Below, one piece after another: positions 41,580-51,328 of a stretch of DNA of 64,000 bases; the first letter of the stretch is position 1; the number at the start of each line of letters is the position of its first letter. Made by a program: the position numbers and the translations under genes. The DNA lies in the NCBI RefSeq assembly GCF_000878195.1, contig NZ_JXST01000013.1, forward strand, positions 1 through 64,000, given 5' to 3'. The stretch comes from Mycolicibacterium llatzerense. Its GTDB lineage: Bacteria > Actinomycetota > Actinomycetes > Mycobacteriales > Mycobacteriaceae. Under the pieces are notes generated by a model. The model ran no database searches. It was not told the DNA's origin and was given only the letters and a program-made list of their open reading frames with translations.

Positions 41580-42383
41580 CTACTTGACCGGCTGAGCGTA
41601 TTGGCGCGGTTTTGCCTGCCGCAAGGCAGTGACGTCAATCGTGTCGGCCTGTTGCACGGTCATTGTGCCGCCAACCCGCTTGACACTGTCCATCGCCCCG
41701 CCGGGGATGTTCATCGCGGCCGCCAGGGTCGGCGGATCACCAATGGCGAGAATCGAATAGGGCGGGTTCATGGTCACGTTGTCGACCACCAGCGCGCCCG
41801 CGGCGCCGGTCACCCAGGTATCGACCCCGACCCGAACCGCGGTCTGCTGATCGCCCCGTCCGGACCGGATCTCCATGGCCTCGGCGCCGGCCGCGCGCAG
41901 CTCGTTGATCACGTCGAGCAGGGTCTCCGGCGAGACGCCGGGGGCGATGTCCTCGATGGTGATGGTGACGCCCGGGCCGGTGGCCGCGACCGTCCCGATC
42001 AAGATCGACAGGGCACGCAGCCGCGCCTGCGCGTTCTCGATGGCGGCCTGGTCGCTGTTGCCCGACGCCTGCAGCGCCGACAGCGTCTTCTGCAGGTCGG
42101 CCACCTCTGTGTTGAGGGCGGCCTCGCGCTGTTGCAGCGAGTCGAGCAGCACCAGCAGGTCGGCCGGCCGGGCGGTGTCCAGCGCGTCACCCGATTCGGT
42201 CTGGCGCACCTGCGTCGCGATCGCCACGCCGAGCAATACACAGAGCAGAACGGCCAGCGCACCGAACATCAACTGGGACCGGGTGCGCGGCAGCCGAGCG
42301 GGGACACCGTCGGGCAGCTCGTGCCGGCCGTGATGTTCGGCCGCGGGTTCGGCGTCGCCGTGGTGCTGTTCGTCGTCAGCCAT
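41580..42383 (-). CDS. DUF881 membrane-anchored protein (Rv1825-like)
   Basis: A 267-residue protein: a short cytoplasmic N-terminus, one membrane helix near 40-60 (MFGALAVLLCVLLGVAIATQ), a coiled-coil-like stretch (LLVLLDSLQQREAALNTEVA to about 120) and a C-terminal DUF881 domain with GPGVTITIEDIAPG and NELRAAGAEAMEI. DUF881 proteins cluster with division and envelope genes in actinobacteria and firmicutes. Function is unknown. It partners with the small basic protein and a second DUF881 gene upstream. Confidence 0.88.
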   Translation of the reverse strand: MADDEQHHGDAEPAAEHHGRHELPDGVPARLPRTRSQLMFGALAVLLCVLLGVAIATQVRQTESGDALDTARPADLLVLLDSLQQREAALNTEVADLQKTLSALQASGNSDQAAIENAQARLRALSILIGTVAATGPGVTITIEDIAPGVSPETLLDVINELRAAGAEAMEIRSGRGDQQTAVRVGVDTWVTGAAGALVVDNVTMNPPYSILAIGDPPTLAAAMNIPGGAMDSVKRVGGTMTVQQADTIDVTALRQAKPRQYAQPVK

Positions 42384-42395
42384 GCCGCTCCACCG

Positions 42396-42728
42396 TCACG
42401 CCCCGAACAACCGGCGGCGCAGGGCCGCCGCGTTCCCGAAGATCCGGATACCGAGCACCACGATGATCGCGGTGGTCAGCTGCGTGCCCACACCCAGTTG
42501 GTCGCCGACGTAGACGATCACCGCGGCGACCAGGACGTTGAAGACGAACGAGATGACGAAGACCTTGGCATCGAAGATGTTCTCGAGGTAGGCCCGCAGT
42601 CCCCCGAACACCGCGTCCAGCGCCGCGACGACGGCGATCGGCAGGTACGGCTGGACCGCTTCGGGCACGCTGGGGTGGAAGATCAACCCCAGCACGATGC
42701 CGACCACCAGTGCCGCGATCCCGATCAC
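42396..42728 (-). CDS. Small basic family membrane protein (DUF1290, Rv1824-like)
   Basis: About 110 residues with three to four membrane helices: IGIAALVVGIVLGLIF, YLPIAVVAALDAVFGGLRAY, VFVISFVFNVLVAAVIVYVG and TTAIIVVLGIRIFGNAAALR. This is the small basic protein family found next to DUF881 genes. GTG 42728 is preferred since it begins the family's first helix; an ATG at 42794 would add 22 residues and overlap the upstream gene by 35 bases. Confidence 0.85.
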   Translation of the reverse strand: MIGIAALVVGIVLGLIFHPSVPEAVQPYLPIAVVAALDAVFGGLRAYLENIFDAKVFVISFVFNVLVAAVIVYVGDQLGVGTQLTTAIIVVLGIRIFGNAAALRRRLFGA

Positions 42729-42759
42729 GTGCGCATACCCAATCTCAATTCGGCCCCAA

Positions 42760-43701
42760 TCACTTTGGCCCACTTTGCCTGGCGAAGTTGACATCTCGTA
42801 CTGATGCGGCCGACACCGTCAGCCGGTCCCGAGTCTGCACGCTGATGCCCACCCCGTACGACGCGGCGAGCAGCGTCAGCCGCTGCATGGCGGGAGTGTG
42901 CTCGAACACCTCCTGCATGGCGTGGGGCGGCCCGATGGCGACGACCACATAGGGGCTGGCCACCGGCTGGTTGTCGACGAGGATGCCGCCGCCGGCCTGC
43001 CGCATGGTCACGTTCGGCCCGATCCGCACGCCGCCGACGGACACCGCCTCGGCTCCGGCCGCCCACAACGAGTTGACGGTCAGTTGCAGGTCGCGGTCCA
43101 GGATGGTCTGCGGGCTGCCGGCAACCCGTTGTTTCGACACGTCGGACAGGTTGGGGCTCGGCGGGGGTTCGGTGACGGTGACGGTCAGGCCCGGGCCGGT
43201 CACGGCGGTCACGCCGGCACCGAACTCGGCCTGCTCCAGGGCGGCCAGCAGTTCGCGGCCCTGCGCGTCGCCGGCCAACCGGCTGCGGCGCGCGGCCTCC
43301 ACCTGGCCGGCCAGGGCGTCGCGGGTGGCAGTGCTGTCGCGGGTCCGCCCTTCGGCGGTGCGCGCGTTGGCGGACAGGACATGTTGGGTCTGGGTGGTGG
43401 CCGGGGCCATCGACACCGCGTGCTGCGCCGCCGTCCCGAACACGACCGACACCGCGGCGACGCCGACCAGCAGCCAGGCACCGTCGGCGAGGCGGGAGCG
43501 TGTCCGTCGGGCACTGTCGCCGGACGCCTGGCGGCGCTCCGCCGCGGCGGCATAACCGGGATCCAGATGGTCGGTGAGCAACGAGCGCAGCAGCGACGGC
43601 ACCGGAATCCGGACCGGCTCGTCGGCGACGTGACTGTTGCGGCCGGCTTCCGGCCGGTAGCCGCCCAGTGCCCGGTCCCGGGGTGTCCCGGCTTCCGTCA
43701 C
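42760..43701 (-). CDS. DUF881 membrane-anchored protein (Rv1823-like)
   Basis: A 313-residue protein with a membrane helix near 75-95 (LVGVAAVSVVFGTAAQHAV), a coiled-coil-like region and a C-terminal DUF881 domain (GPGLTVTVTEPPPSPN, WAAGAEAVSVGGVRI). GTG 43701 overlaps the pgsA2 stop as GTGA. Together with the small basic protein and the second DUF881 protein it probably forms a membrane assembly; the role is unknown. Confidence 0.85.
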   Translation of the reverse strand: MTEAGTPRDRALGGYRPEAGRNSHVADEPVRIPVPSLLRSLLTDHLDPGYAAAAERRQASGDSARRTRSRLADGAWLLVGVAAVSVVFGTAAQHAVSMAPATTQTQHVLSANARTAEGRTRDSTATRDALAGQVEAARRSRLAGDAQGRELLAALEQAEFGAGVTAVTGPGLTVTVTEPPPSPNLSDVSKQRVAGSPQTILDRDLQLTVNSLWAAGAEAVSVGGVRIGPNVTMRQAGGGILVDNQPVASPYVVVAIGPPHAMQEVFEHTPAMQRLTLLAASYGVGISVQTRDRLTVSAASVRDVNFARQSGPK

Positions 43702-44309
43702 GCCGCGGACCTCGCGACCGGCGGCAGTTCCCGCAGCACCATGGTCACCTGGATCAGGTACAGCACGGCGGACCACAGATACATGGCCATGCCCCAGACG
43801 AGGAACGCCCAGCCGCAGGCCAGCACCACCCGGCTCCAGGCGTCCGGCCACTGTCCCAGCAACACCAGCGGGAATCCGGACATCAGCGCGAACGTCGCGG
43901 CCTTGCCGATGTAGGTCACCGGCAGCGCGGTCAAACCTCGGCTGCGTACCAGCGGCAGGGTGGCCGCCAGCACCAGGTCGCGGCCGATCAGGGTCAGCAC
44001 GATCCACCACGGGACGACGTGCGCGATCGCCAGCGCGACCGGCACGACCAGCATGTAGATCCGGTCGACCAGCGGGTCCAGCAGTTCGCCCAGCCGCGAA
44101 GACTGGTTCGGCACCAGGCGCGCGATCTTGCCGTCCGCCCAGTCCGAGAAGCCGCTGAACATCAGGATCGCGACGGCCCAGCCATTGGCGTGCACCGACA
44201 ACAGCAGGTAGAGGAACACCGGGACCAGCAGCAACCGCAACGCGCTGAGCGCGTTGGGAATGGTCAGCACCCGGTCGCTCGAATCGGCTTCCGCGCCACT
44301 GGTGCTCAT
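43698..44309 (-). CDS. pgsA2: CDP-alcohol phosphatidyltransferase-family protein (PgsA2-like)
   Basis: A 203-residue membrane enzyme of phospholipid synthesis, matching Rv1822. The CDP-alcohol motif is SDWADGKIARLVPNQSSRLG followed by ELLDPLVDR. Between AR and the next Gly there are nine residues where the family pattern has eight. Five to six membrane helices follow. The acceptor alcohol (glycerol phosphate or another) cannot be read from the sequence. It lies nine bases after secA2. Confidence 0.85.
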   Translation of the reverse strand: MSTSGAEADSSDRVLTIPNALSALRLLLVPVFLYLLLSVHANGWAVAILMFSGFSDWADGKIARLVPNQSSRLGELLDPLVDRIYMLVVPVALAIAHVVPWWIVLTLIGRDLVLAATLPLVRSRGLTALPVTYIGKAATFALMSGFPLVLLGQWPDAWSRVVLACGWAFLVWGMAMYLWSAVLYLIQVTMVLRELPPVARSAA

Positions 44310-44318
44310 GGGCTAAAC

Positions 44319-46664
44319 CTAACGGAACACCCCGGGCAGGCTCAGCGCTGCCATCGTGTCGTCGGCCAGCGGGTTGTCGTGAATCATGTACGTCCACGTC
44401 GATGTCGGGCGGGCCAGCTTCGACAGATCCAGGCCGGGCTCGTCCTCCAGCACGTTGGCGGTCTCGAAGGTCTGCTGCGCGGCCTCGATGGCGTCGGCCG
44501 CCAGCGATGCGAACGCGTCGACCGCCATGCGGTGGAACTCGTCGAGCGGGTCCTGACGTCCCAGCGCGCGCAAGTGGATGCTCTCGCGGATGTCGGACAG
44601 GTAGGCCAGGTGGTCGGCCCAGCCGCGGTCCAGGTGGTACAGCATGATCATCCGGCAGATGCGCTCGAGCTCGTCCTCGCCGACCTCGTCGGCCAGTTCC
44701 TGGTACCGGTCCGGCGTCAGCTCCTTGAGCTCGTCACGCGCGGTGGTGGTGCGCAGCAACGTCTCTCGGCGTTCGACGATGATCGCGCGCTGCTGCGCGG
44801 TGAGCTGGTTGTAGCGCCAGGTGTTGGCGTGCACGTCCAGCAGCCGGCCCTCGGCGACGCGCTGCGCGTGCTCGAGCATCTGGCCGGCGCGGTCGCTGAC
44901 GATCCGGCCGTCCTCGTCGGTCTGCGTCGGCAGTTTCTCGGGCTCCAGGTGCGAGACGACGACGTCGTCCTCCCAGCTGGAGAAGAACACCGACGAGCCG
45001 GGGTCGCCCTGGCGGCCGGCGCGGCCGCGCAGCTGGTTGTCGAGGCGTTCGGTGTGGTGCCGGCCGGTGCCGATGACGTGCAGGCCACCGAGTTCGGCGA
45101 CGGCGTCGTGGTCGGCTTCGTCCGATCCGCCGAGGCGGATGTCGGTGCCGCGGCCGGCCATCTGGGTGGAGACGGTGACGGTGGCGAGCTTGCCCGCCTC
45201 GGCGATGACGGCGGCTTCTTCCTCGTCGTTCTTGGCGTTCAGCACGACGGCGGGTACCCCGGCCTTGACCAGTTTCGCGTGCAGCTCTTCGGATTCGGCG
45301 ACGTCGCGGGTGCCGACGAGCACCGGCTGGCCGGTCTCGTGGATCTGCTGGATGTGCTCGATGACGGCCTGGTTCTTGGCGGCCGCGGTGATGTAGACGC
45401 GGTCGGCCTCGTCTTCGCGGATGTTCGGCGTGTTCGGCGGGATCGGCGACACCCCGAGCCGGTAGAACTGGCGCAGCTGCTCACCGGCGGCCAGCGCGGT
45501 ACCGGTCATGCCGCACACCGTCGGGTAGCGGCCGATGAGGGCCTGGACGGTGATGGTGTCGAGGACCTCGCCGGTCTCGGTGGTCTCGATGCCTTCCTTG
45601 GCCTCGACCGCGGCCTGCAGTCCGTCGGGCCAGCGCTGCAGCGACGCGATGCGGCCGCGGGAGGCGTTGATGAGGTGAACGGCGTTGTCCCGCACGATGT
45701 AATGCACGTCGCGCTGCAGCAGCACGTGCGCGTGCAGAGCCACGTTGACCTCGGTCAGCGTGGTGCCGATGTGCTCCTCGGCATACAGGTCGATGCCGCC
45801 GAGGGCCTTCTCGAGCTTGCGCGCGCCCGCGTCGGTCAGGTGCACGTTGCGCCGGTCGGCGTCGGTGTCGTAGTACTGCAGCGAGTCGTCCACGCGGTTC
45901 TCGGAGGTCATCTCCCCGACCAGCCGGATGATCTCCATGCGCGGTGTCTCGCGGTGGGTGGTGCCGGCGAGCACCAGCGGCACCAGCGCCTCGTCGACCA
46001 GCACGGAGTCGGCCTCGTCGATCAGCGCGACGTCGGGCCGCGGCGACACCAGGTCGTCGACGTGGGTGACCAGCTGGTCGCGCAGCACGTCGAACCCGAT
46101 CTCGTTGACCGAGGCGTAGGTGACGTCGCATTCGTAGGCGGCGCGCCGTTCGTCGGCCGTCGACTCGGCGGTGATCCAGCCGACCGTCAGGCCCATGGCC
46201 GCCAGCAGCGGTCCCATCCACTCGGCGTCGCGGCGCGCCAGGTAGTCGTTGACCGAGATGACGTGCACGTGCCGTCCGGCCAGCGCGTAGCCGGCCGCGG
46301 CGATCGCGCCGGCCAGGGTCTTGCCCTCACCGGTGGCCATCTCGACGACGTCGCCGGCCATCATGCGCAGCGCACCGAGCAGCTGCACGTCGAACGGGCG
46401 TAGGCCCGTCGTCCGTTCGGCCGCCTCACGGGCGATGGCCAGGAACTGCGGAATGTCGGCGGCGTCGGCAAGCTCGGACAGTTCCAGCAGCTTGGCTGCC
46501 TTGGTGACCTGCTCGTCGTCCAGCCCGGCGGCCTTGTCGTCGAACTCCGCCGACGCCTGAACCTGATTCATCGACCGGTTCTGGTTCTTGTCGGTGGAAG
46601 CACCGAGCAGCTTCCAGAACTTGCTGCTCAGCCGGCCGGATTTCGCGGTGCTGGTTTTCGCCAC
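44319..46664 (-). CDS. secA2: Accessory preprotein translocase ATPase SecA2
   Basis: A 781-residue ATPase (Rv1821), the second, specialised SecA of mycobacteria that exports a small protein subset with the SecYEG channel. Walker A is in [20 protein letters not shown] and the DEAD-type Walker B in [14 protein letters not shown]. The helicase motif [20 protein letters not shown] marks the second nucleotide-binding fold. It lacks the C-terminal zinc and linker tail of SecA1, as expected for SecA2. The promoter lies in the 112 bases shared with the divergent ABC transporter. Confidence 0.95.
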   Translation of the reverse strand: MAKTSTAKSGRLSSKFWKLLGASTDKNQNRSMNQVQASAEFDDKAAGLDDEQVTKAAKLLELSELADAADIPQFLAIAREAAERTTGLRPFDVQLLGALRMMAGDVVEMATGEGKTLAGAIAAAGYALAGRHVHVISVNDYLARRDAEWMGPLLAAMGLTVGWITAESTADERRAAYECDVTYASVNEIGFDVLRDQLVTHVDDLVSPRPDVALIDEADSVLVDEALVPLVLAGTTHRETPRMEIIRLVGEMTSENRVDDSLQYYDTDADRRNVHLTDAGARKLEKALGGIDLYAEEHIGTTLTEVNVALHAHVLLQRDVHYIVRDNAVHLINASRGRIASLQRWPDGLQAAVEAKEGIETTETGEVLDTITVQALIGRYPTVCGMTGTALAAGEQLRQFYRLGVSPIPPNTPNIREDEADRVYITAAAKNQAVIEHIQQIHETGQPVLVGTRDVAESEELHAKLVKAGVPAVVLNAKNDEEEAAVIAEAGKLATVTVSTQMAGRGTDIRLGGSDEADHDAVAELGGLHVIGTGRHHTERLDNQLRGRAGRQGDPGSSVFFSSWEDDVVVSHLEPEKLPTQTDEDGRIVSDRAGQMLEHAQRVAEGRLLDVHANTWRYNQLTAQQRAIIVERRETLLRTTTARDELKELTPDRYQELADEVGEDELERICRMIMLYHLDRGWADHLAYLSDIRESIHLRALGRQDPLDEFHRMAVDAFASLAADAIEAAQQTFETANVLEDEPGLDLSKLARPTSTWTYMIHDNPLADDTMAALSLPGVFR

Positions 46665-46776
46665 AGGTCAAAGGTACCGGGCCGGTCCGCCGGCACTTCT
46701 TCAACCATCCACCTCCCGGGCACTGTCCGCGCCTGTCGCGGCGCGCGCGTCAATAGAGCACGGGTACCTTGCGGGG

Positions 46777-48699
46777 ATGGATTTGTTCACCCCGACGCTC
46801 GAATGGGGCCATGAGCTCACCACCTCGCTGTGGTGGATCGTCAAAGCCTGGCTGATCGCAGCGGTATCGACGCTGGTGGTGGTGACCGCCATCGGCCGGT
46901 TCACGGTCTGGGGCAGGCAGTTCTGGCGCATCACCGGCGGCTACTTCATCGGCCGCGAGAGCCTCAAGGTGTGGCTGTGGCTGGCGGCGATGCTGCTGTC
47001 GGTGATCACCGGCGTTCGGCTCACGGTGCTGTTCAGCTATCAGAGCAACGATCTGATGACCAGCTTCCAGGTGGTGGCCTCCGGCCTGGCCGGTCATGAC
47101 CAGGCGGTGAAGGACTCCGGGGCGCACGGATTCTGGATGTCGATCGGCATCTTCTCGCTGCTGGCCGTGTTGCACGTCAGCCGCATCATGCTCGACCTGT
47201 TCATGACGCAGCGGTTCATCCTGCGGTGGCGCGCGTGGCTGACCGACCGGCTCACGGGCGACTGGCTGGACGGCAAGGCGTACTACCGGTCCCGGTTCAT
47301 CGACGACACCATCGACAACCCGGACCAGCGCATCCAGAGCGACATCGACATCTTCACGGCCGGCGTGGGCCCACTGCCCAACACGCCCAACAACATGACC
47401 ACCTCGACGCTGCTGTTCGGCGCCATCAACGCCATCGCGTCGATGCTGTCGTTCACCGCGATTCTGTGGAACCTGTCCGGCACCCTGACCATCGCCGGGC
47501 TCACCATCCCCAAGGCGATGTTCTGGATCGGACTCGGCTACGTCCTGATCGCGTCGGTGGTGGCCTTCTGGATCGGCCGGCCGATCATCTGGCTGTCGTT
47601 CGACAACGAACGCTTCAACGCGGCGTTCCGTTACGCGCTCGTCCGGATGCGCGACGCGGCCGAGGCCGTCGCGTTCTACCACGGTGAGATCGCCGAGCGG
47701 ACGGGTCTGCGGCGGCTGTTCGCCCCGGTCGTGGACAACTACAAGCGGTACGTCAACCGGATGATCGGCCTCAACGGCTGGAACCTGTCGATGAGCCAGA
47801 TCATCGTGCCGCTGCCATATGTGCTGCAGTTCCCGCGATTCCTCGCCGGTGAGATCAAGCTCGGCGACATGAACCAGACGGCGTCGGCGTTCGGCAGCAT
47901 CCAGGACGGATTGTCGTTCTTCCGCAACGTGTACGACCAGTTCGCCGGGTATCGCGCCGCCATCATCCGTCTGCACGGCCTGGTGACGGCCAACGACGCG
48001 GCGCGGCACCTGCCCGCGCTCGCCACCGAGGACTGCCCCGACGACACCATCACGCTGGAGAAGGTCACGGTGAGCACGCCGGACGGCCGCGAACTCATCG
48101 CTCCGCTGGATCTGTGCCTGTACCCCGGCGAAGCGCTGGTGGTCACCGGTCCGTCCGGCAGCGGCAAGACGACCCTGCTGCGCAGTCTGGCCAAGCTGTG
48201 GCCCTTCTGCGAGGGCGCCATGCACTTCCCGATGGACGAGAACGAGACGCTGTTCCTGTCCCAGCTGCCGTATGTGCCACTGGGTGATCTGCGCGCCGTG
48301 GTGTCCTACCCGGGCAAGGTGGGTTCGCACACCGATGCCGAACTGCACGAGGTCCTGAACAAGGTCGCGCTGCCGCATCTGGCGAACCGCCTCGATGAGG
48401 TCGACGACTGGGCCAAGGTGCTCTCCCCCGGCGAGCAGCAGCGCGTCGCCTTCGCCCGCGTGCTGCTGACCCGGCCCAAGGCCGTGTTCTTCGACGAGTC
48501 CACCTCAGCCCTCGACGAGGGCCTGGAAATGATGCTGTACCAACTGGTTCGGACCGAACTGCCGGACACCACCGTGGTCAGCGTCAGCCACCGCAGCACC
48601 GTCGAACAGCACCACCAGCAGGAGCTGGAACTGCTGGGCAACGGCGAGTGGCGGCTCACGCGGATCGAAGACGAGGACGGCGCACCCGCCCCCGTCTAG
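46777..48699 (+). CDS. BacA/SbmA-like ABC transporter (Rv1819c-like)
   Basis: A 640-residue fused permease-ATPase; M. tuberculosis Rv1819c is 639 residues and imports vitamin B12, bleomycin and other hydrophilic compounds. The SbmA/BacA-type membrane domain covers about 1-430, starting [20 protein letters not shown]. The ATPase has [30 protein letters not shown] and [13 protein letters not shown] at 46765-46770 lies six bases before the ATG, indicating a leaderless message. Confidence 0.93.
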   Translation: MDLFTPTLEWGHELTTSLWWIVKAWLIAAVSTLVVVTAIGRFTVWGRQFWRITGGYFIGRESLKVWLWLAAMLLSVITGVRLTVLFSYQSNDLMTSFQVVASGLAGHDQAVKDSGAHGFWMSIGIFSLLAVLHVSRIMLDLFMTQRFILRWRAWLTDRLTGDWLDGKAYYRSRFIDDTIDNPDQRIQSDIDIFTAGVGPLPNTPNNMTTSTLLFGAINAIASMLSFTAILWNLSGTLTIAGLTIPKAMFWIGLGYVLIASVVAFWIGRPIIWLSFDNERFNAAFRYALVRMRDAAEAVAFYHGEIAERTGLRRLFAPVVDNYKRYVNRMIGLNGWNLSMSQIIVPLPYVLQFPRFLAGEIKLGDMNQTASAFGSIQDGLSFFRNVYDQFAGYRAAIIRLHGLVTANDAARHLPALATEDCPDDTITLEKVTVSTPDGRELIAPLDLCLYPGEALVVTGPSGSGKTTLLRSLAKLWPFCEGAMHFPMDENETLFLSQLPYVPLGDLRAVVSYPGKVGSHTDAELHEVLNKVALPHLANRLDEVDDWAKVLSPGEQQRVAFARVLLTRPKAVFFDESTSALDEGLEMMLYQLVRTELPDTTVVSVSHRSTVEQHHQQELELLGNGEWRLTRIEDEDGAPAPV

Positions 48700-48703
48700 C
48701 CGA

Positions 48704-50182
48704 TCACCTTGCCGCGGCGTGGGCTCCGGCCCGGCGGCCGAAGAACGACCCTTCACCCAACTGGGTGCCGCTGGCGTAGCCCTTGCCGTCCTGCGCGATG
48801 TTCGAGGCACACGCACCCGCCGCGTACAGGCCCGGCACGGCGCTGCCGTCCTCGCGGAGCACTTCGCCGTCGATGCTGACCGACAGGCCGCCCATGGTGA
48901 ACCCGGAGTACAGGGCCCGCCCGAGCGACAGGTCGAATGCCGCCCACGGCCCATTGTCCTGGGCCGCAACGTAATCCGGCTGCTTGTGGAAGTCGGGGTC
49001 GCCGCCTGCCGCGGCGTTGGCGTTGTAGCGCTCCAGCGTCGCGGCCAGGTTCCCGGCCGGAATGCCCAGCGCCGCTTCCATTTCCGCGACGGTCTCCCAG
49101 CCGTCGATGAACCGGATCAACGGCATCGCCGGCATCTCGGTGTGCGCTTCGTCCACGATCAGGTAGGCCACCTGGTCGGGCTGCTCGAGCACGAAAGCCG
49201 AAGTGCGCGAATGGTAGGAGTCCTCGTTGACGAACCGCTGGCCATTCTGGTTGACGATGACGCCGGTGAGCAGGACCTCCGGCGGGTAGGCGGCGGCCGT
49301 GATGAACAGCTGGTCCAGATTCCTGGCGACGCCGCCGGCGGACACGCCGAGCTTGATGCCCAGCCCGTCGTCGTTCGGGTTGCCGAGGATGTAGGGCTCA
49401 ACTTCGCCGTGGTGCTTGGTCTTTCGCTTCTGGCCCAGCGCCGGCGTGTGTTCGGCCACCATCTCCGGGTTCATCGCGAAGCCGCCGGCGGCGATGATGA
49501 CGGCGCCGGCCTTGACCGCGCCCGTCACTCCGAAGTTCTTCCAGCGGACGCCGACCGCCCGGCCCTGCTCGTCCACCACGAGGTTGGTCGCGCCGGTTTC
49601 GTAGCGCATCTCGACGCCGAGTTCGTCCGTTCTTTTCAGCAGCAGCTTGATGACCATGTCCGCGCCGCCCAATTCGCCCGGCACCGGGACCGAGTGCCCG
49701 CGGGGCGCGGCCTTGGCCTGCTCGCAGAACGGCCACACCTTCTCGTTGCCGGTGTAGGACAGGCCCTCGGTGCCCGGCGGCACCACCACCTTGCCCGGGT
49801 AGTAGCTGCGTTCGAACTGAAAACCCAAGTCTTCCAACCAGTTGAAGTGCTCGACGCTGCCGTCGCAGTAGGCGCGGATCTTGTCGTGCTCAGGGTCGTG
49901 GGCGACGGCGACGAGATACTTGTACATCTCGTCGGCGCTGTCGTCGTGGCCGGTCGCCTGCTGTACGGCGGTGCCGCCGCCGAGGTAGAAGTGGCCGCCG
50001 GCCATGGACGTGGTGCCGCCCGCGGCGGCCGCCTTCTCCAGCACCAGGACCTTGGCGCCGGCGGCGGCAGCACTGACCGCGGCACAGCCACCGGCGATAC
50101 CGAAGCCGATCACCACGACGTCGGCCTCGTCGGACCAATCGGTGACGTCGGCGGCGTTGACGGTCTCGGGAACTGTTTGCAT
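48704..50182 (-). CDS. FAD-dependent oxidoreductase of the fumarate-reductase/ketosteroid-dehydrogenase family (Rv1817-like)
   Basis: A 492-residue flavoprotein. The ADP-binding fold is DVVVIGFGIAGGCAAVSAAA with the FAD contact LVLEKAAAAGGTTSMAGGHF. The central ITAAAYPPEVLLTGVIVNQ and the C-terminal GGLSVSIDGEVL, LYAAGACASN match the family that includes 3-ketosteroid delta-1-dehydrogenase and flavocytochrome c. A KstR-type operator about 108 bases upstream suggests sterol-linked control and favours a steroid or related substrate (inference). The exact substrate is unknown. It is convergent with the ABC transporter, four bases away. Confidence 0.88.
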   Translation of the reverse strand: MQTVPETVNAADVTDWSDEADVVVIGFGIAGGCAAVSAAAAGAKVLVLEKAAAAGGTTSMAGGHFYLGGGTAVQQATGHDDSADEMYKYLVAVAHDPEHDKIRAYCDGSVEHFNWLEDLGFQFERSYYPGKVVVPPGTEGLSYTGNEKVWPFCEQAKAAPRGHSVPVPGELGGADMVIKLLLKRTDELGVEMRYETGATNLVVDEQGRAVGVRWKNFGVTGAVKAGAVIIAAGGFAMNPEMVAEHTPALGQKRKTKHHGEVEPYILGNPNDDGLGIKLGVSAGGVARNLDQLFITAAAYPPEVLLTGVIVNQNGQRFVNEDSYHSRTSAFVLEQPDQVAYLIVDEAHTEMPAMPLIRFIDGWETVAEMEAALGIPAGNLAATLERYNANAAAGGDPDFHKQPDYVAAQDNGPWAAFDLSLGRALYSGFTMGGLSVSIDGEVLREDGSAVPGLYAAGACASNIAQDGKGYASGTQLGEGSFFGRRAGAHAAAR

Positions 50183-50241
50183 CGTCTCTCCTGGGCCGGT
50201 CTCAGTGTGTCCAGCGCGGTCGTTCGGGCAACCTGGACACG

Positions 50242-50266
50242 TGTCTGATCAATGATCGACTAGACA
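50242..50266. promoter_or_regulatory. Imperfect dyad upstream of the flavoprotein
   Basis: TGTCTGATCA and TGATCGACTAGACA form an imperfect 25-base inverted repeat (outer arms TGTCT/AGACA, inner GATCA/TGATC), 60 bases before the start codon. It resembles a TetR-type operator. M. tuberculosis has a TetR gene (Rv1816) beside this flavoprotein; none is seen here. Confidence 0.4.
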
Positions 50267-50289
50267 ATAACGTCGGATGAGGGCCATGG

Positions 50290-50305
50290 CTAGAACGTGT
50301 TCTAG
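50290..50305. promoter_or_regulatory. KstR-type operator
   Basis: CTAGAACGTGTTCTAG contains TAGAACGTGTTCTA, an exact fit to the KstR pattern TnnAACnnGTTnnA, with 7-bp dyad arms. KstR represses cholesterol-catabolism genes and is released by a sterol CoA thioester. Only the flavoprotein lies downstream (108 bases). The 290-base gap 50183-50472 holds no gene. Confidence 0.75.
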
Positions 50306-50472
50306 TTTCCTTCCTCACCCAGGTACGCCGCGATACACCGGGCCGAGGCCGCCATCAGTGCAGCATCAACACGCGAGCACGCCGAAGCAACGGTTCACCC
50401 TGAAACCACGGCGCCGCCCACTCGCACTTCTGCGCCCTCCGTACAGGGTCAACGTGCGCAGAGCCGGGGTCG

Positions 50473-51150
50473 CTAGCCGCCGGCCTGCTGCACGACGGCA
50501 TCATTGGTCTGCTGGTCGGTCGCGCTCCACGAGACCGCCGCGGGGAAATGCCCCCAGGTGCTGTTGAACACGCCAACCAGCACCGCCCGGTTGTCCGGGG
50601 TGATCGTGTACACCGGGCCGCCCGAGTCGCCCTTTTGGCTGACGATGCCGTTGGACATGGTGAACCAGCCGTTGTTCACCGCGTCGACGGTGCCGCAGGT
50701 CTCGCCGGTGACGACGCCGAAGTGGCAGACGGGTACGCCGCGCTGCGGATTCACCGCGGGGTCGGTGACCAGCATCCGCCCGCCCGGCAGAATGTTGTTG
50801 ACCATGACGTCGCCGGCGATGGTGATGGACTCCCAGTCGGAGATCTGGTGGTCGGTCGCGATCGTGGCGCCGTCGGGCGTGTTGTCCCGGAAGGTGATCA
50901 TGGTGCCGATGAAACGGCCGTCCTTGTCGGTCACCGGGCCGTTGCCCCGGCAGTGGCCAGCGGTATAGCCGGTCCGCGCGGCCGGGTCCACATAGCCCAG
51001 CGTGCAGCGCGTGGTGCCCTGGTGGATCTCCATTCCCGGGTACACCAGCACTCCGGGATCCGCCGCCGCGACCGGCGTCGGGCCGCCGACAACGAACATC
51101 GGCACCGCGGCCGCCGCGATTACCGCGGCCCGCAAACCCCCCACAAACAT
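50473..51150 (-). CDS. Secreted chymotrypsin-like serine protease (Rv1815-like)
   Basis: A 225-residue exported protein. Residues 1-29 form a signal peptide (VIAAAAVPMFVVGG, cleavage near AAA-DPG). The S1 catalytic triad appears as His66 in TAGHCRGN, Asp100 in ATDHQISDW and Ser176 in GDSGGPVYT. Paired Cys residues (49/67 and 142/152) likely form disulfides. Substrate unknown. M. tuberculosis Rv1815 occupies the same position. Confidence 0.88.
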   Translation of the reverse strand: MFVGGLRAAVIAAAAVPMFVVGGPTPVAAADPGVLVYPGMEIHQGTTRCTLGYVDPAARTGYTAGHCRGNGPVTDKDGRFIGTMITFRDNTPDGATIATDHQISDWESITIAGDVMVNNILPGGRMLVTDPAVNPQRGVPVCHFGVVTGETCGTVDAVNNGWFTMSNGIVSQKGDSGGPVYTITPDNRAVLVGVFNSTWGHFPAAVSWSATDQQTNDAVVQQAGG

Positions 51151-51280
51151 GACCTTCTCCCATCACCTCGGGACGGACGTCGCGCCAGCCTACCCCGCAC
51201 GTCCGAAACACGGGACGGGAAAGTGTCTGCCGACGCACCGGCACCGGCCGCACACCAGCAAACAAGCCGCCCCTGAAATG

Positions 51281-51318
51281 CACTGGCGGCCCGGATCTTT
51301 CGATCCGGGCCGCCAGTG
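51281..51318 (-). terminator. Terminator downstream of the lectin gene
   Basis: A perfect 17-bp inverted repeat with loop TTTC, 10 bases after the lectin stop codon on the minus strand. Confidence 0.9.
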
Positions 51319-51328
51319 TCCGTCCAGG

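Noticed and set aside
43668-46403. Very long open frame opposite secA2 and pgsA2
   Set aside because: High GC leaves the antisense frame open; the composition is Arg/Gln/His/Val-rich with no domain, while secA2 on the other strand has clear motifs.
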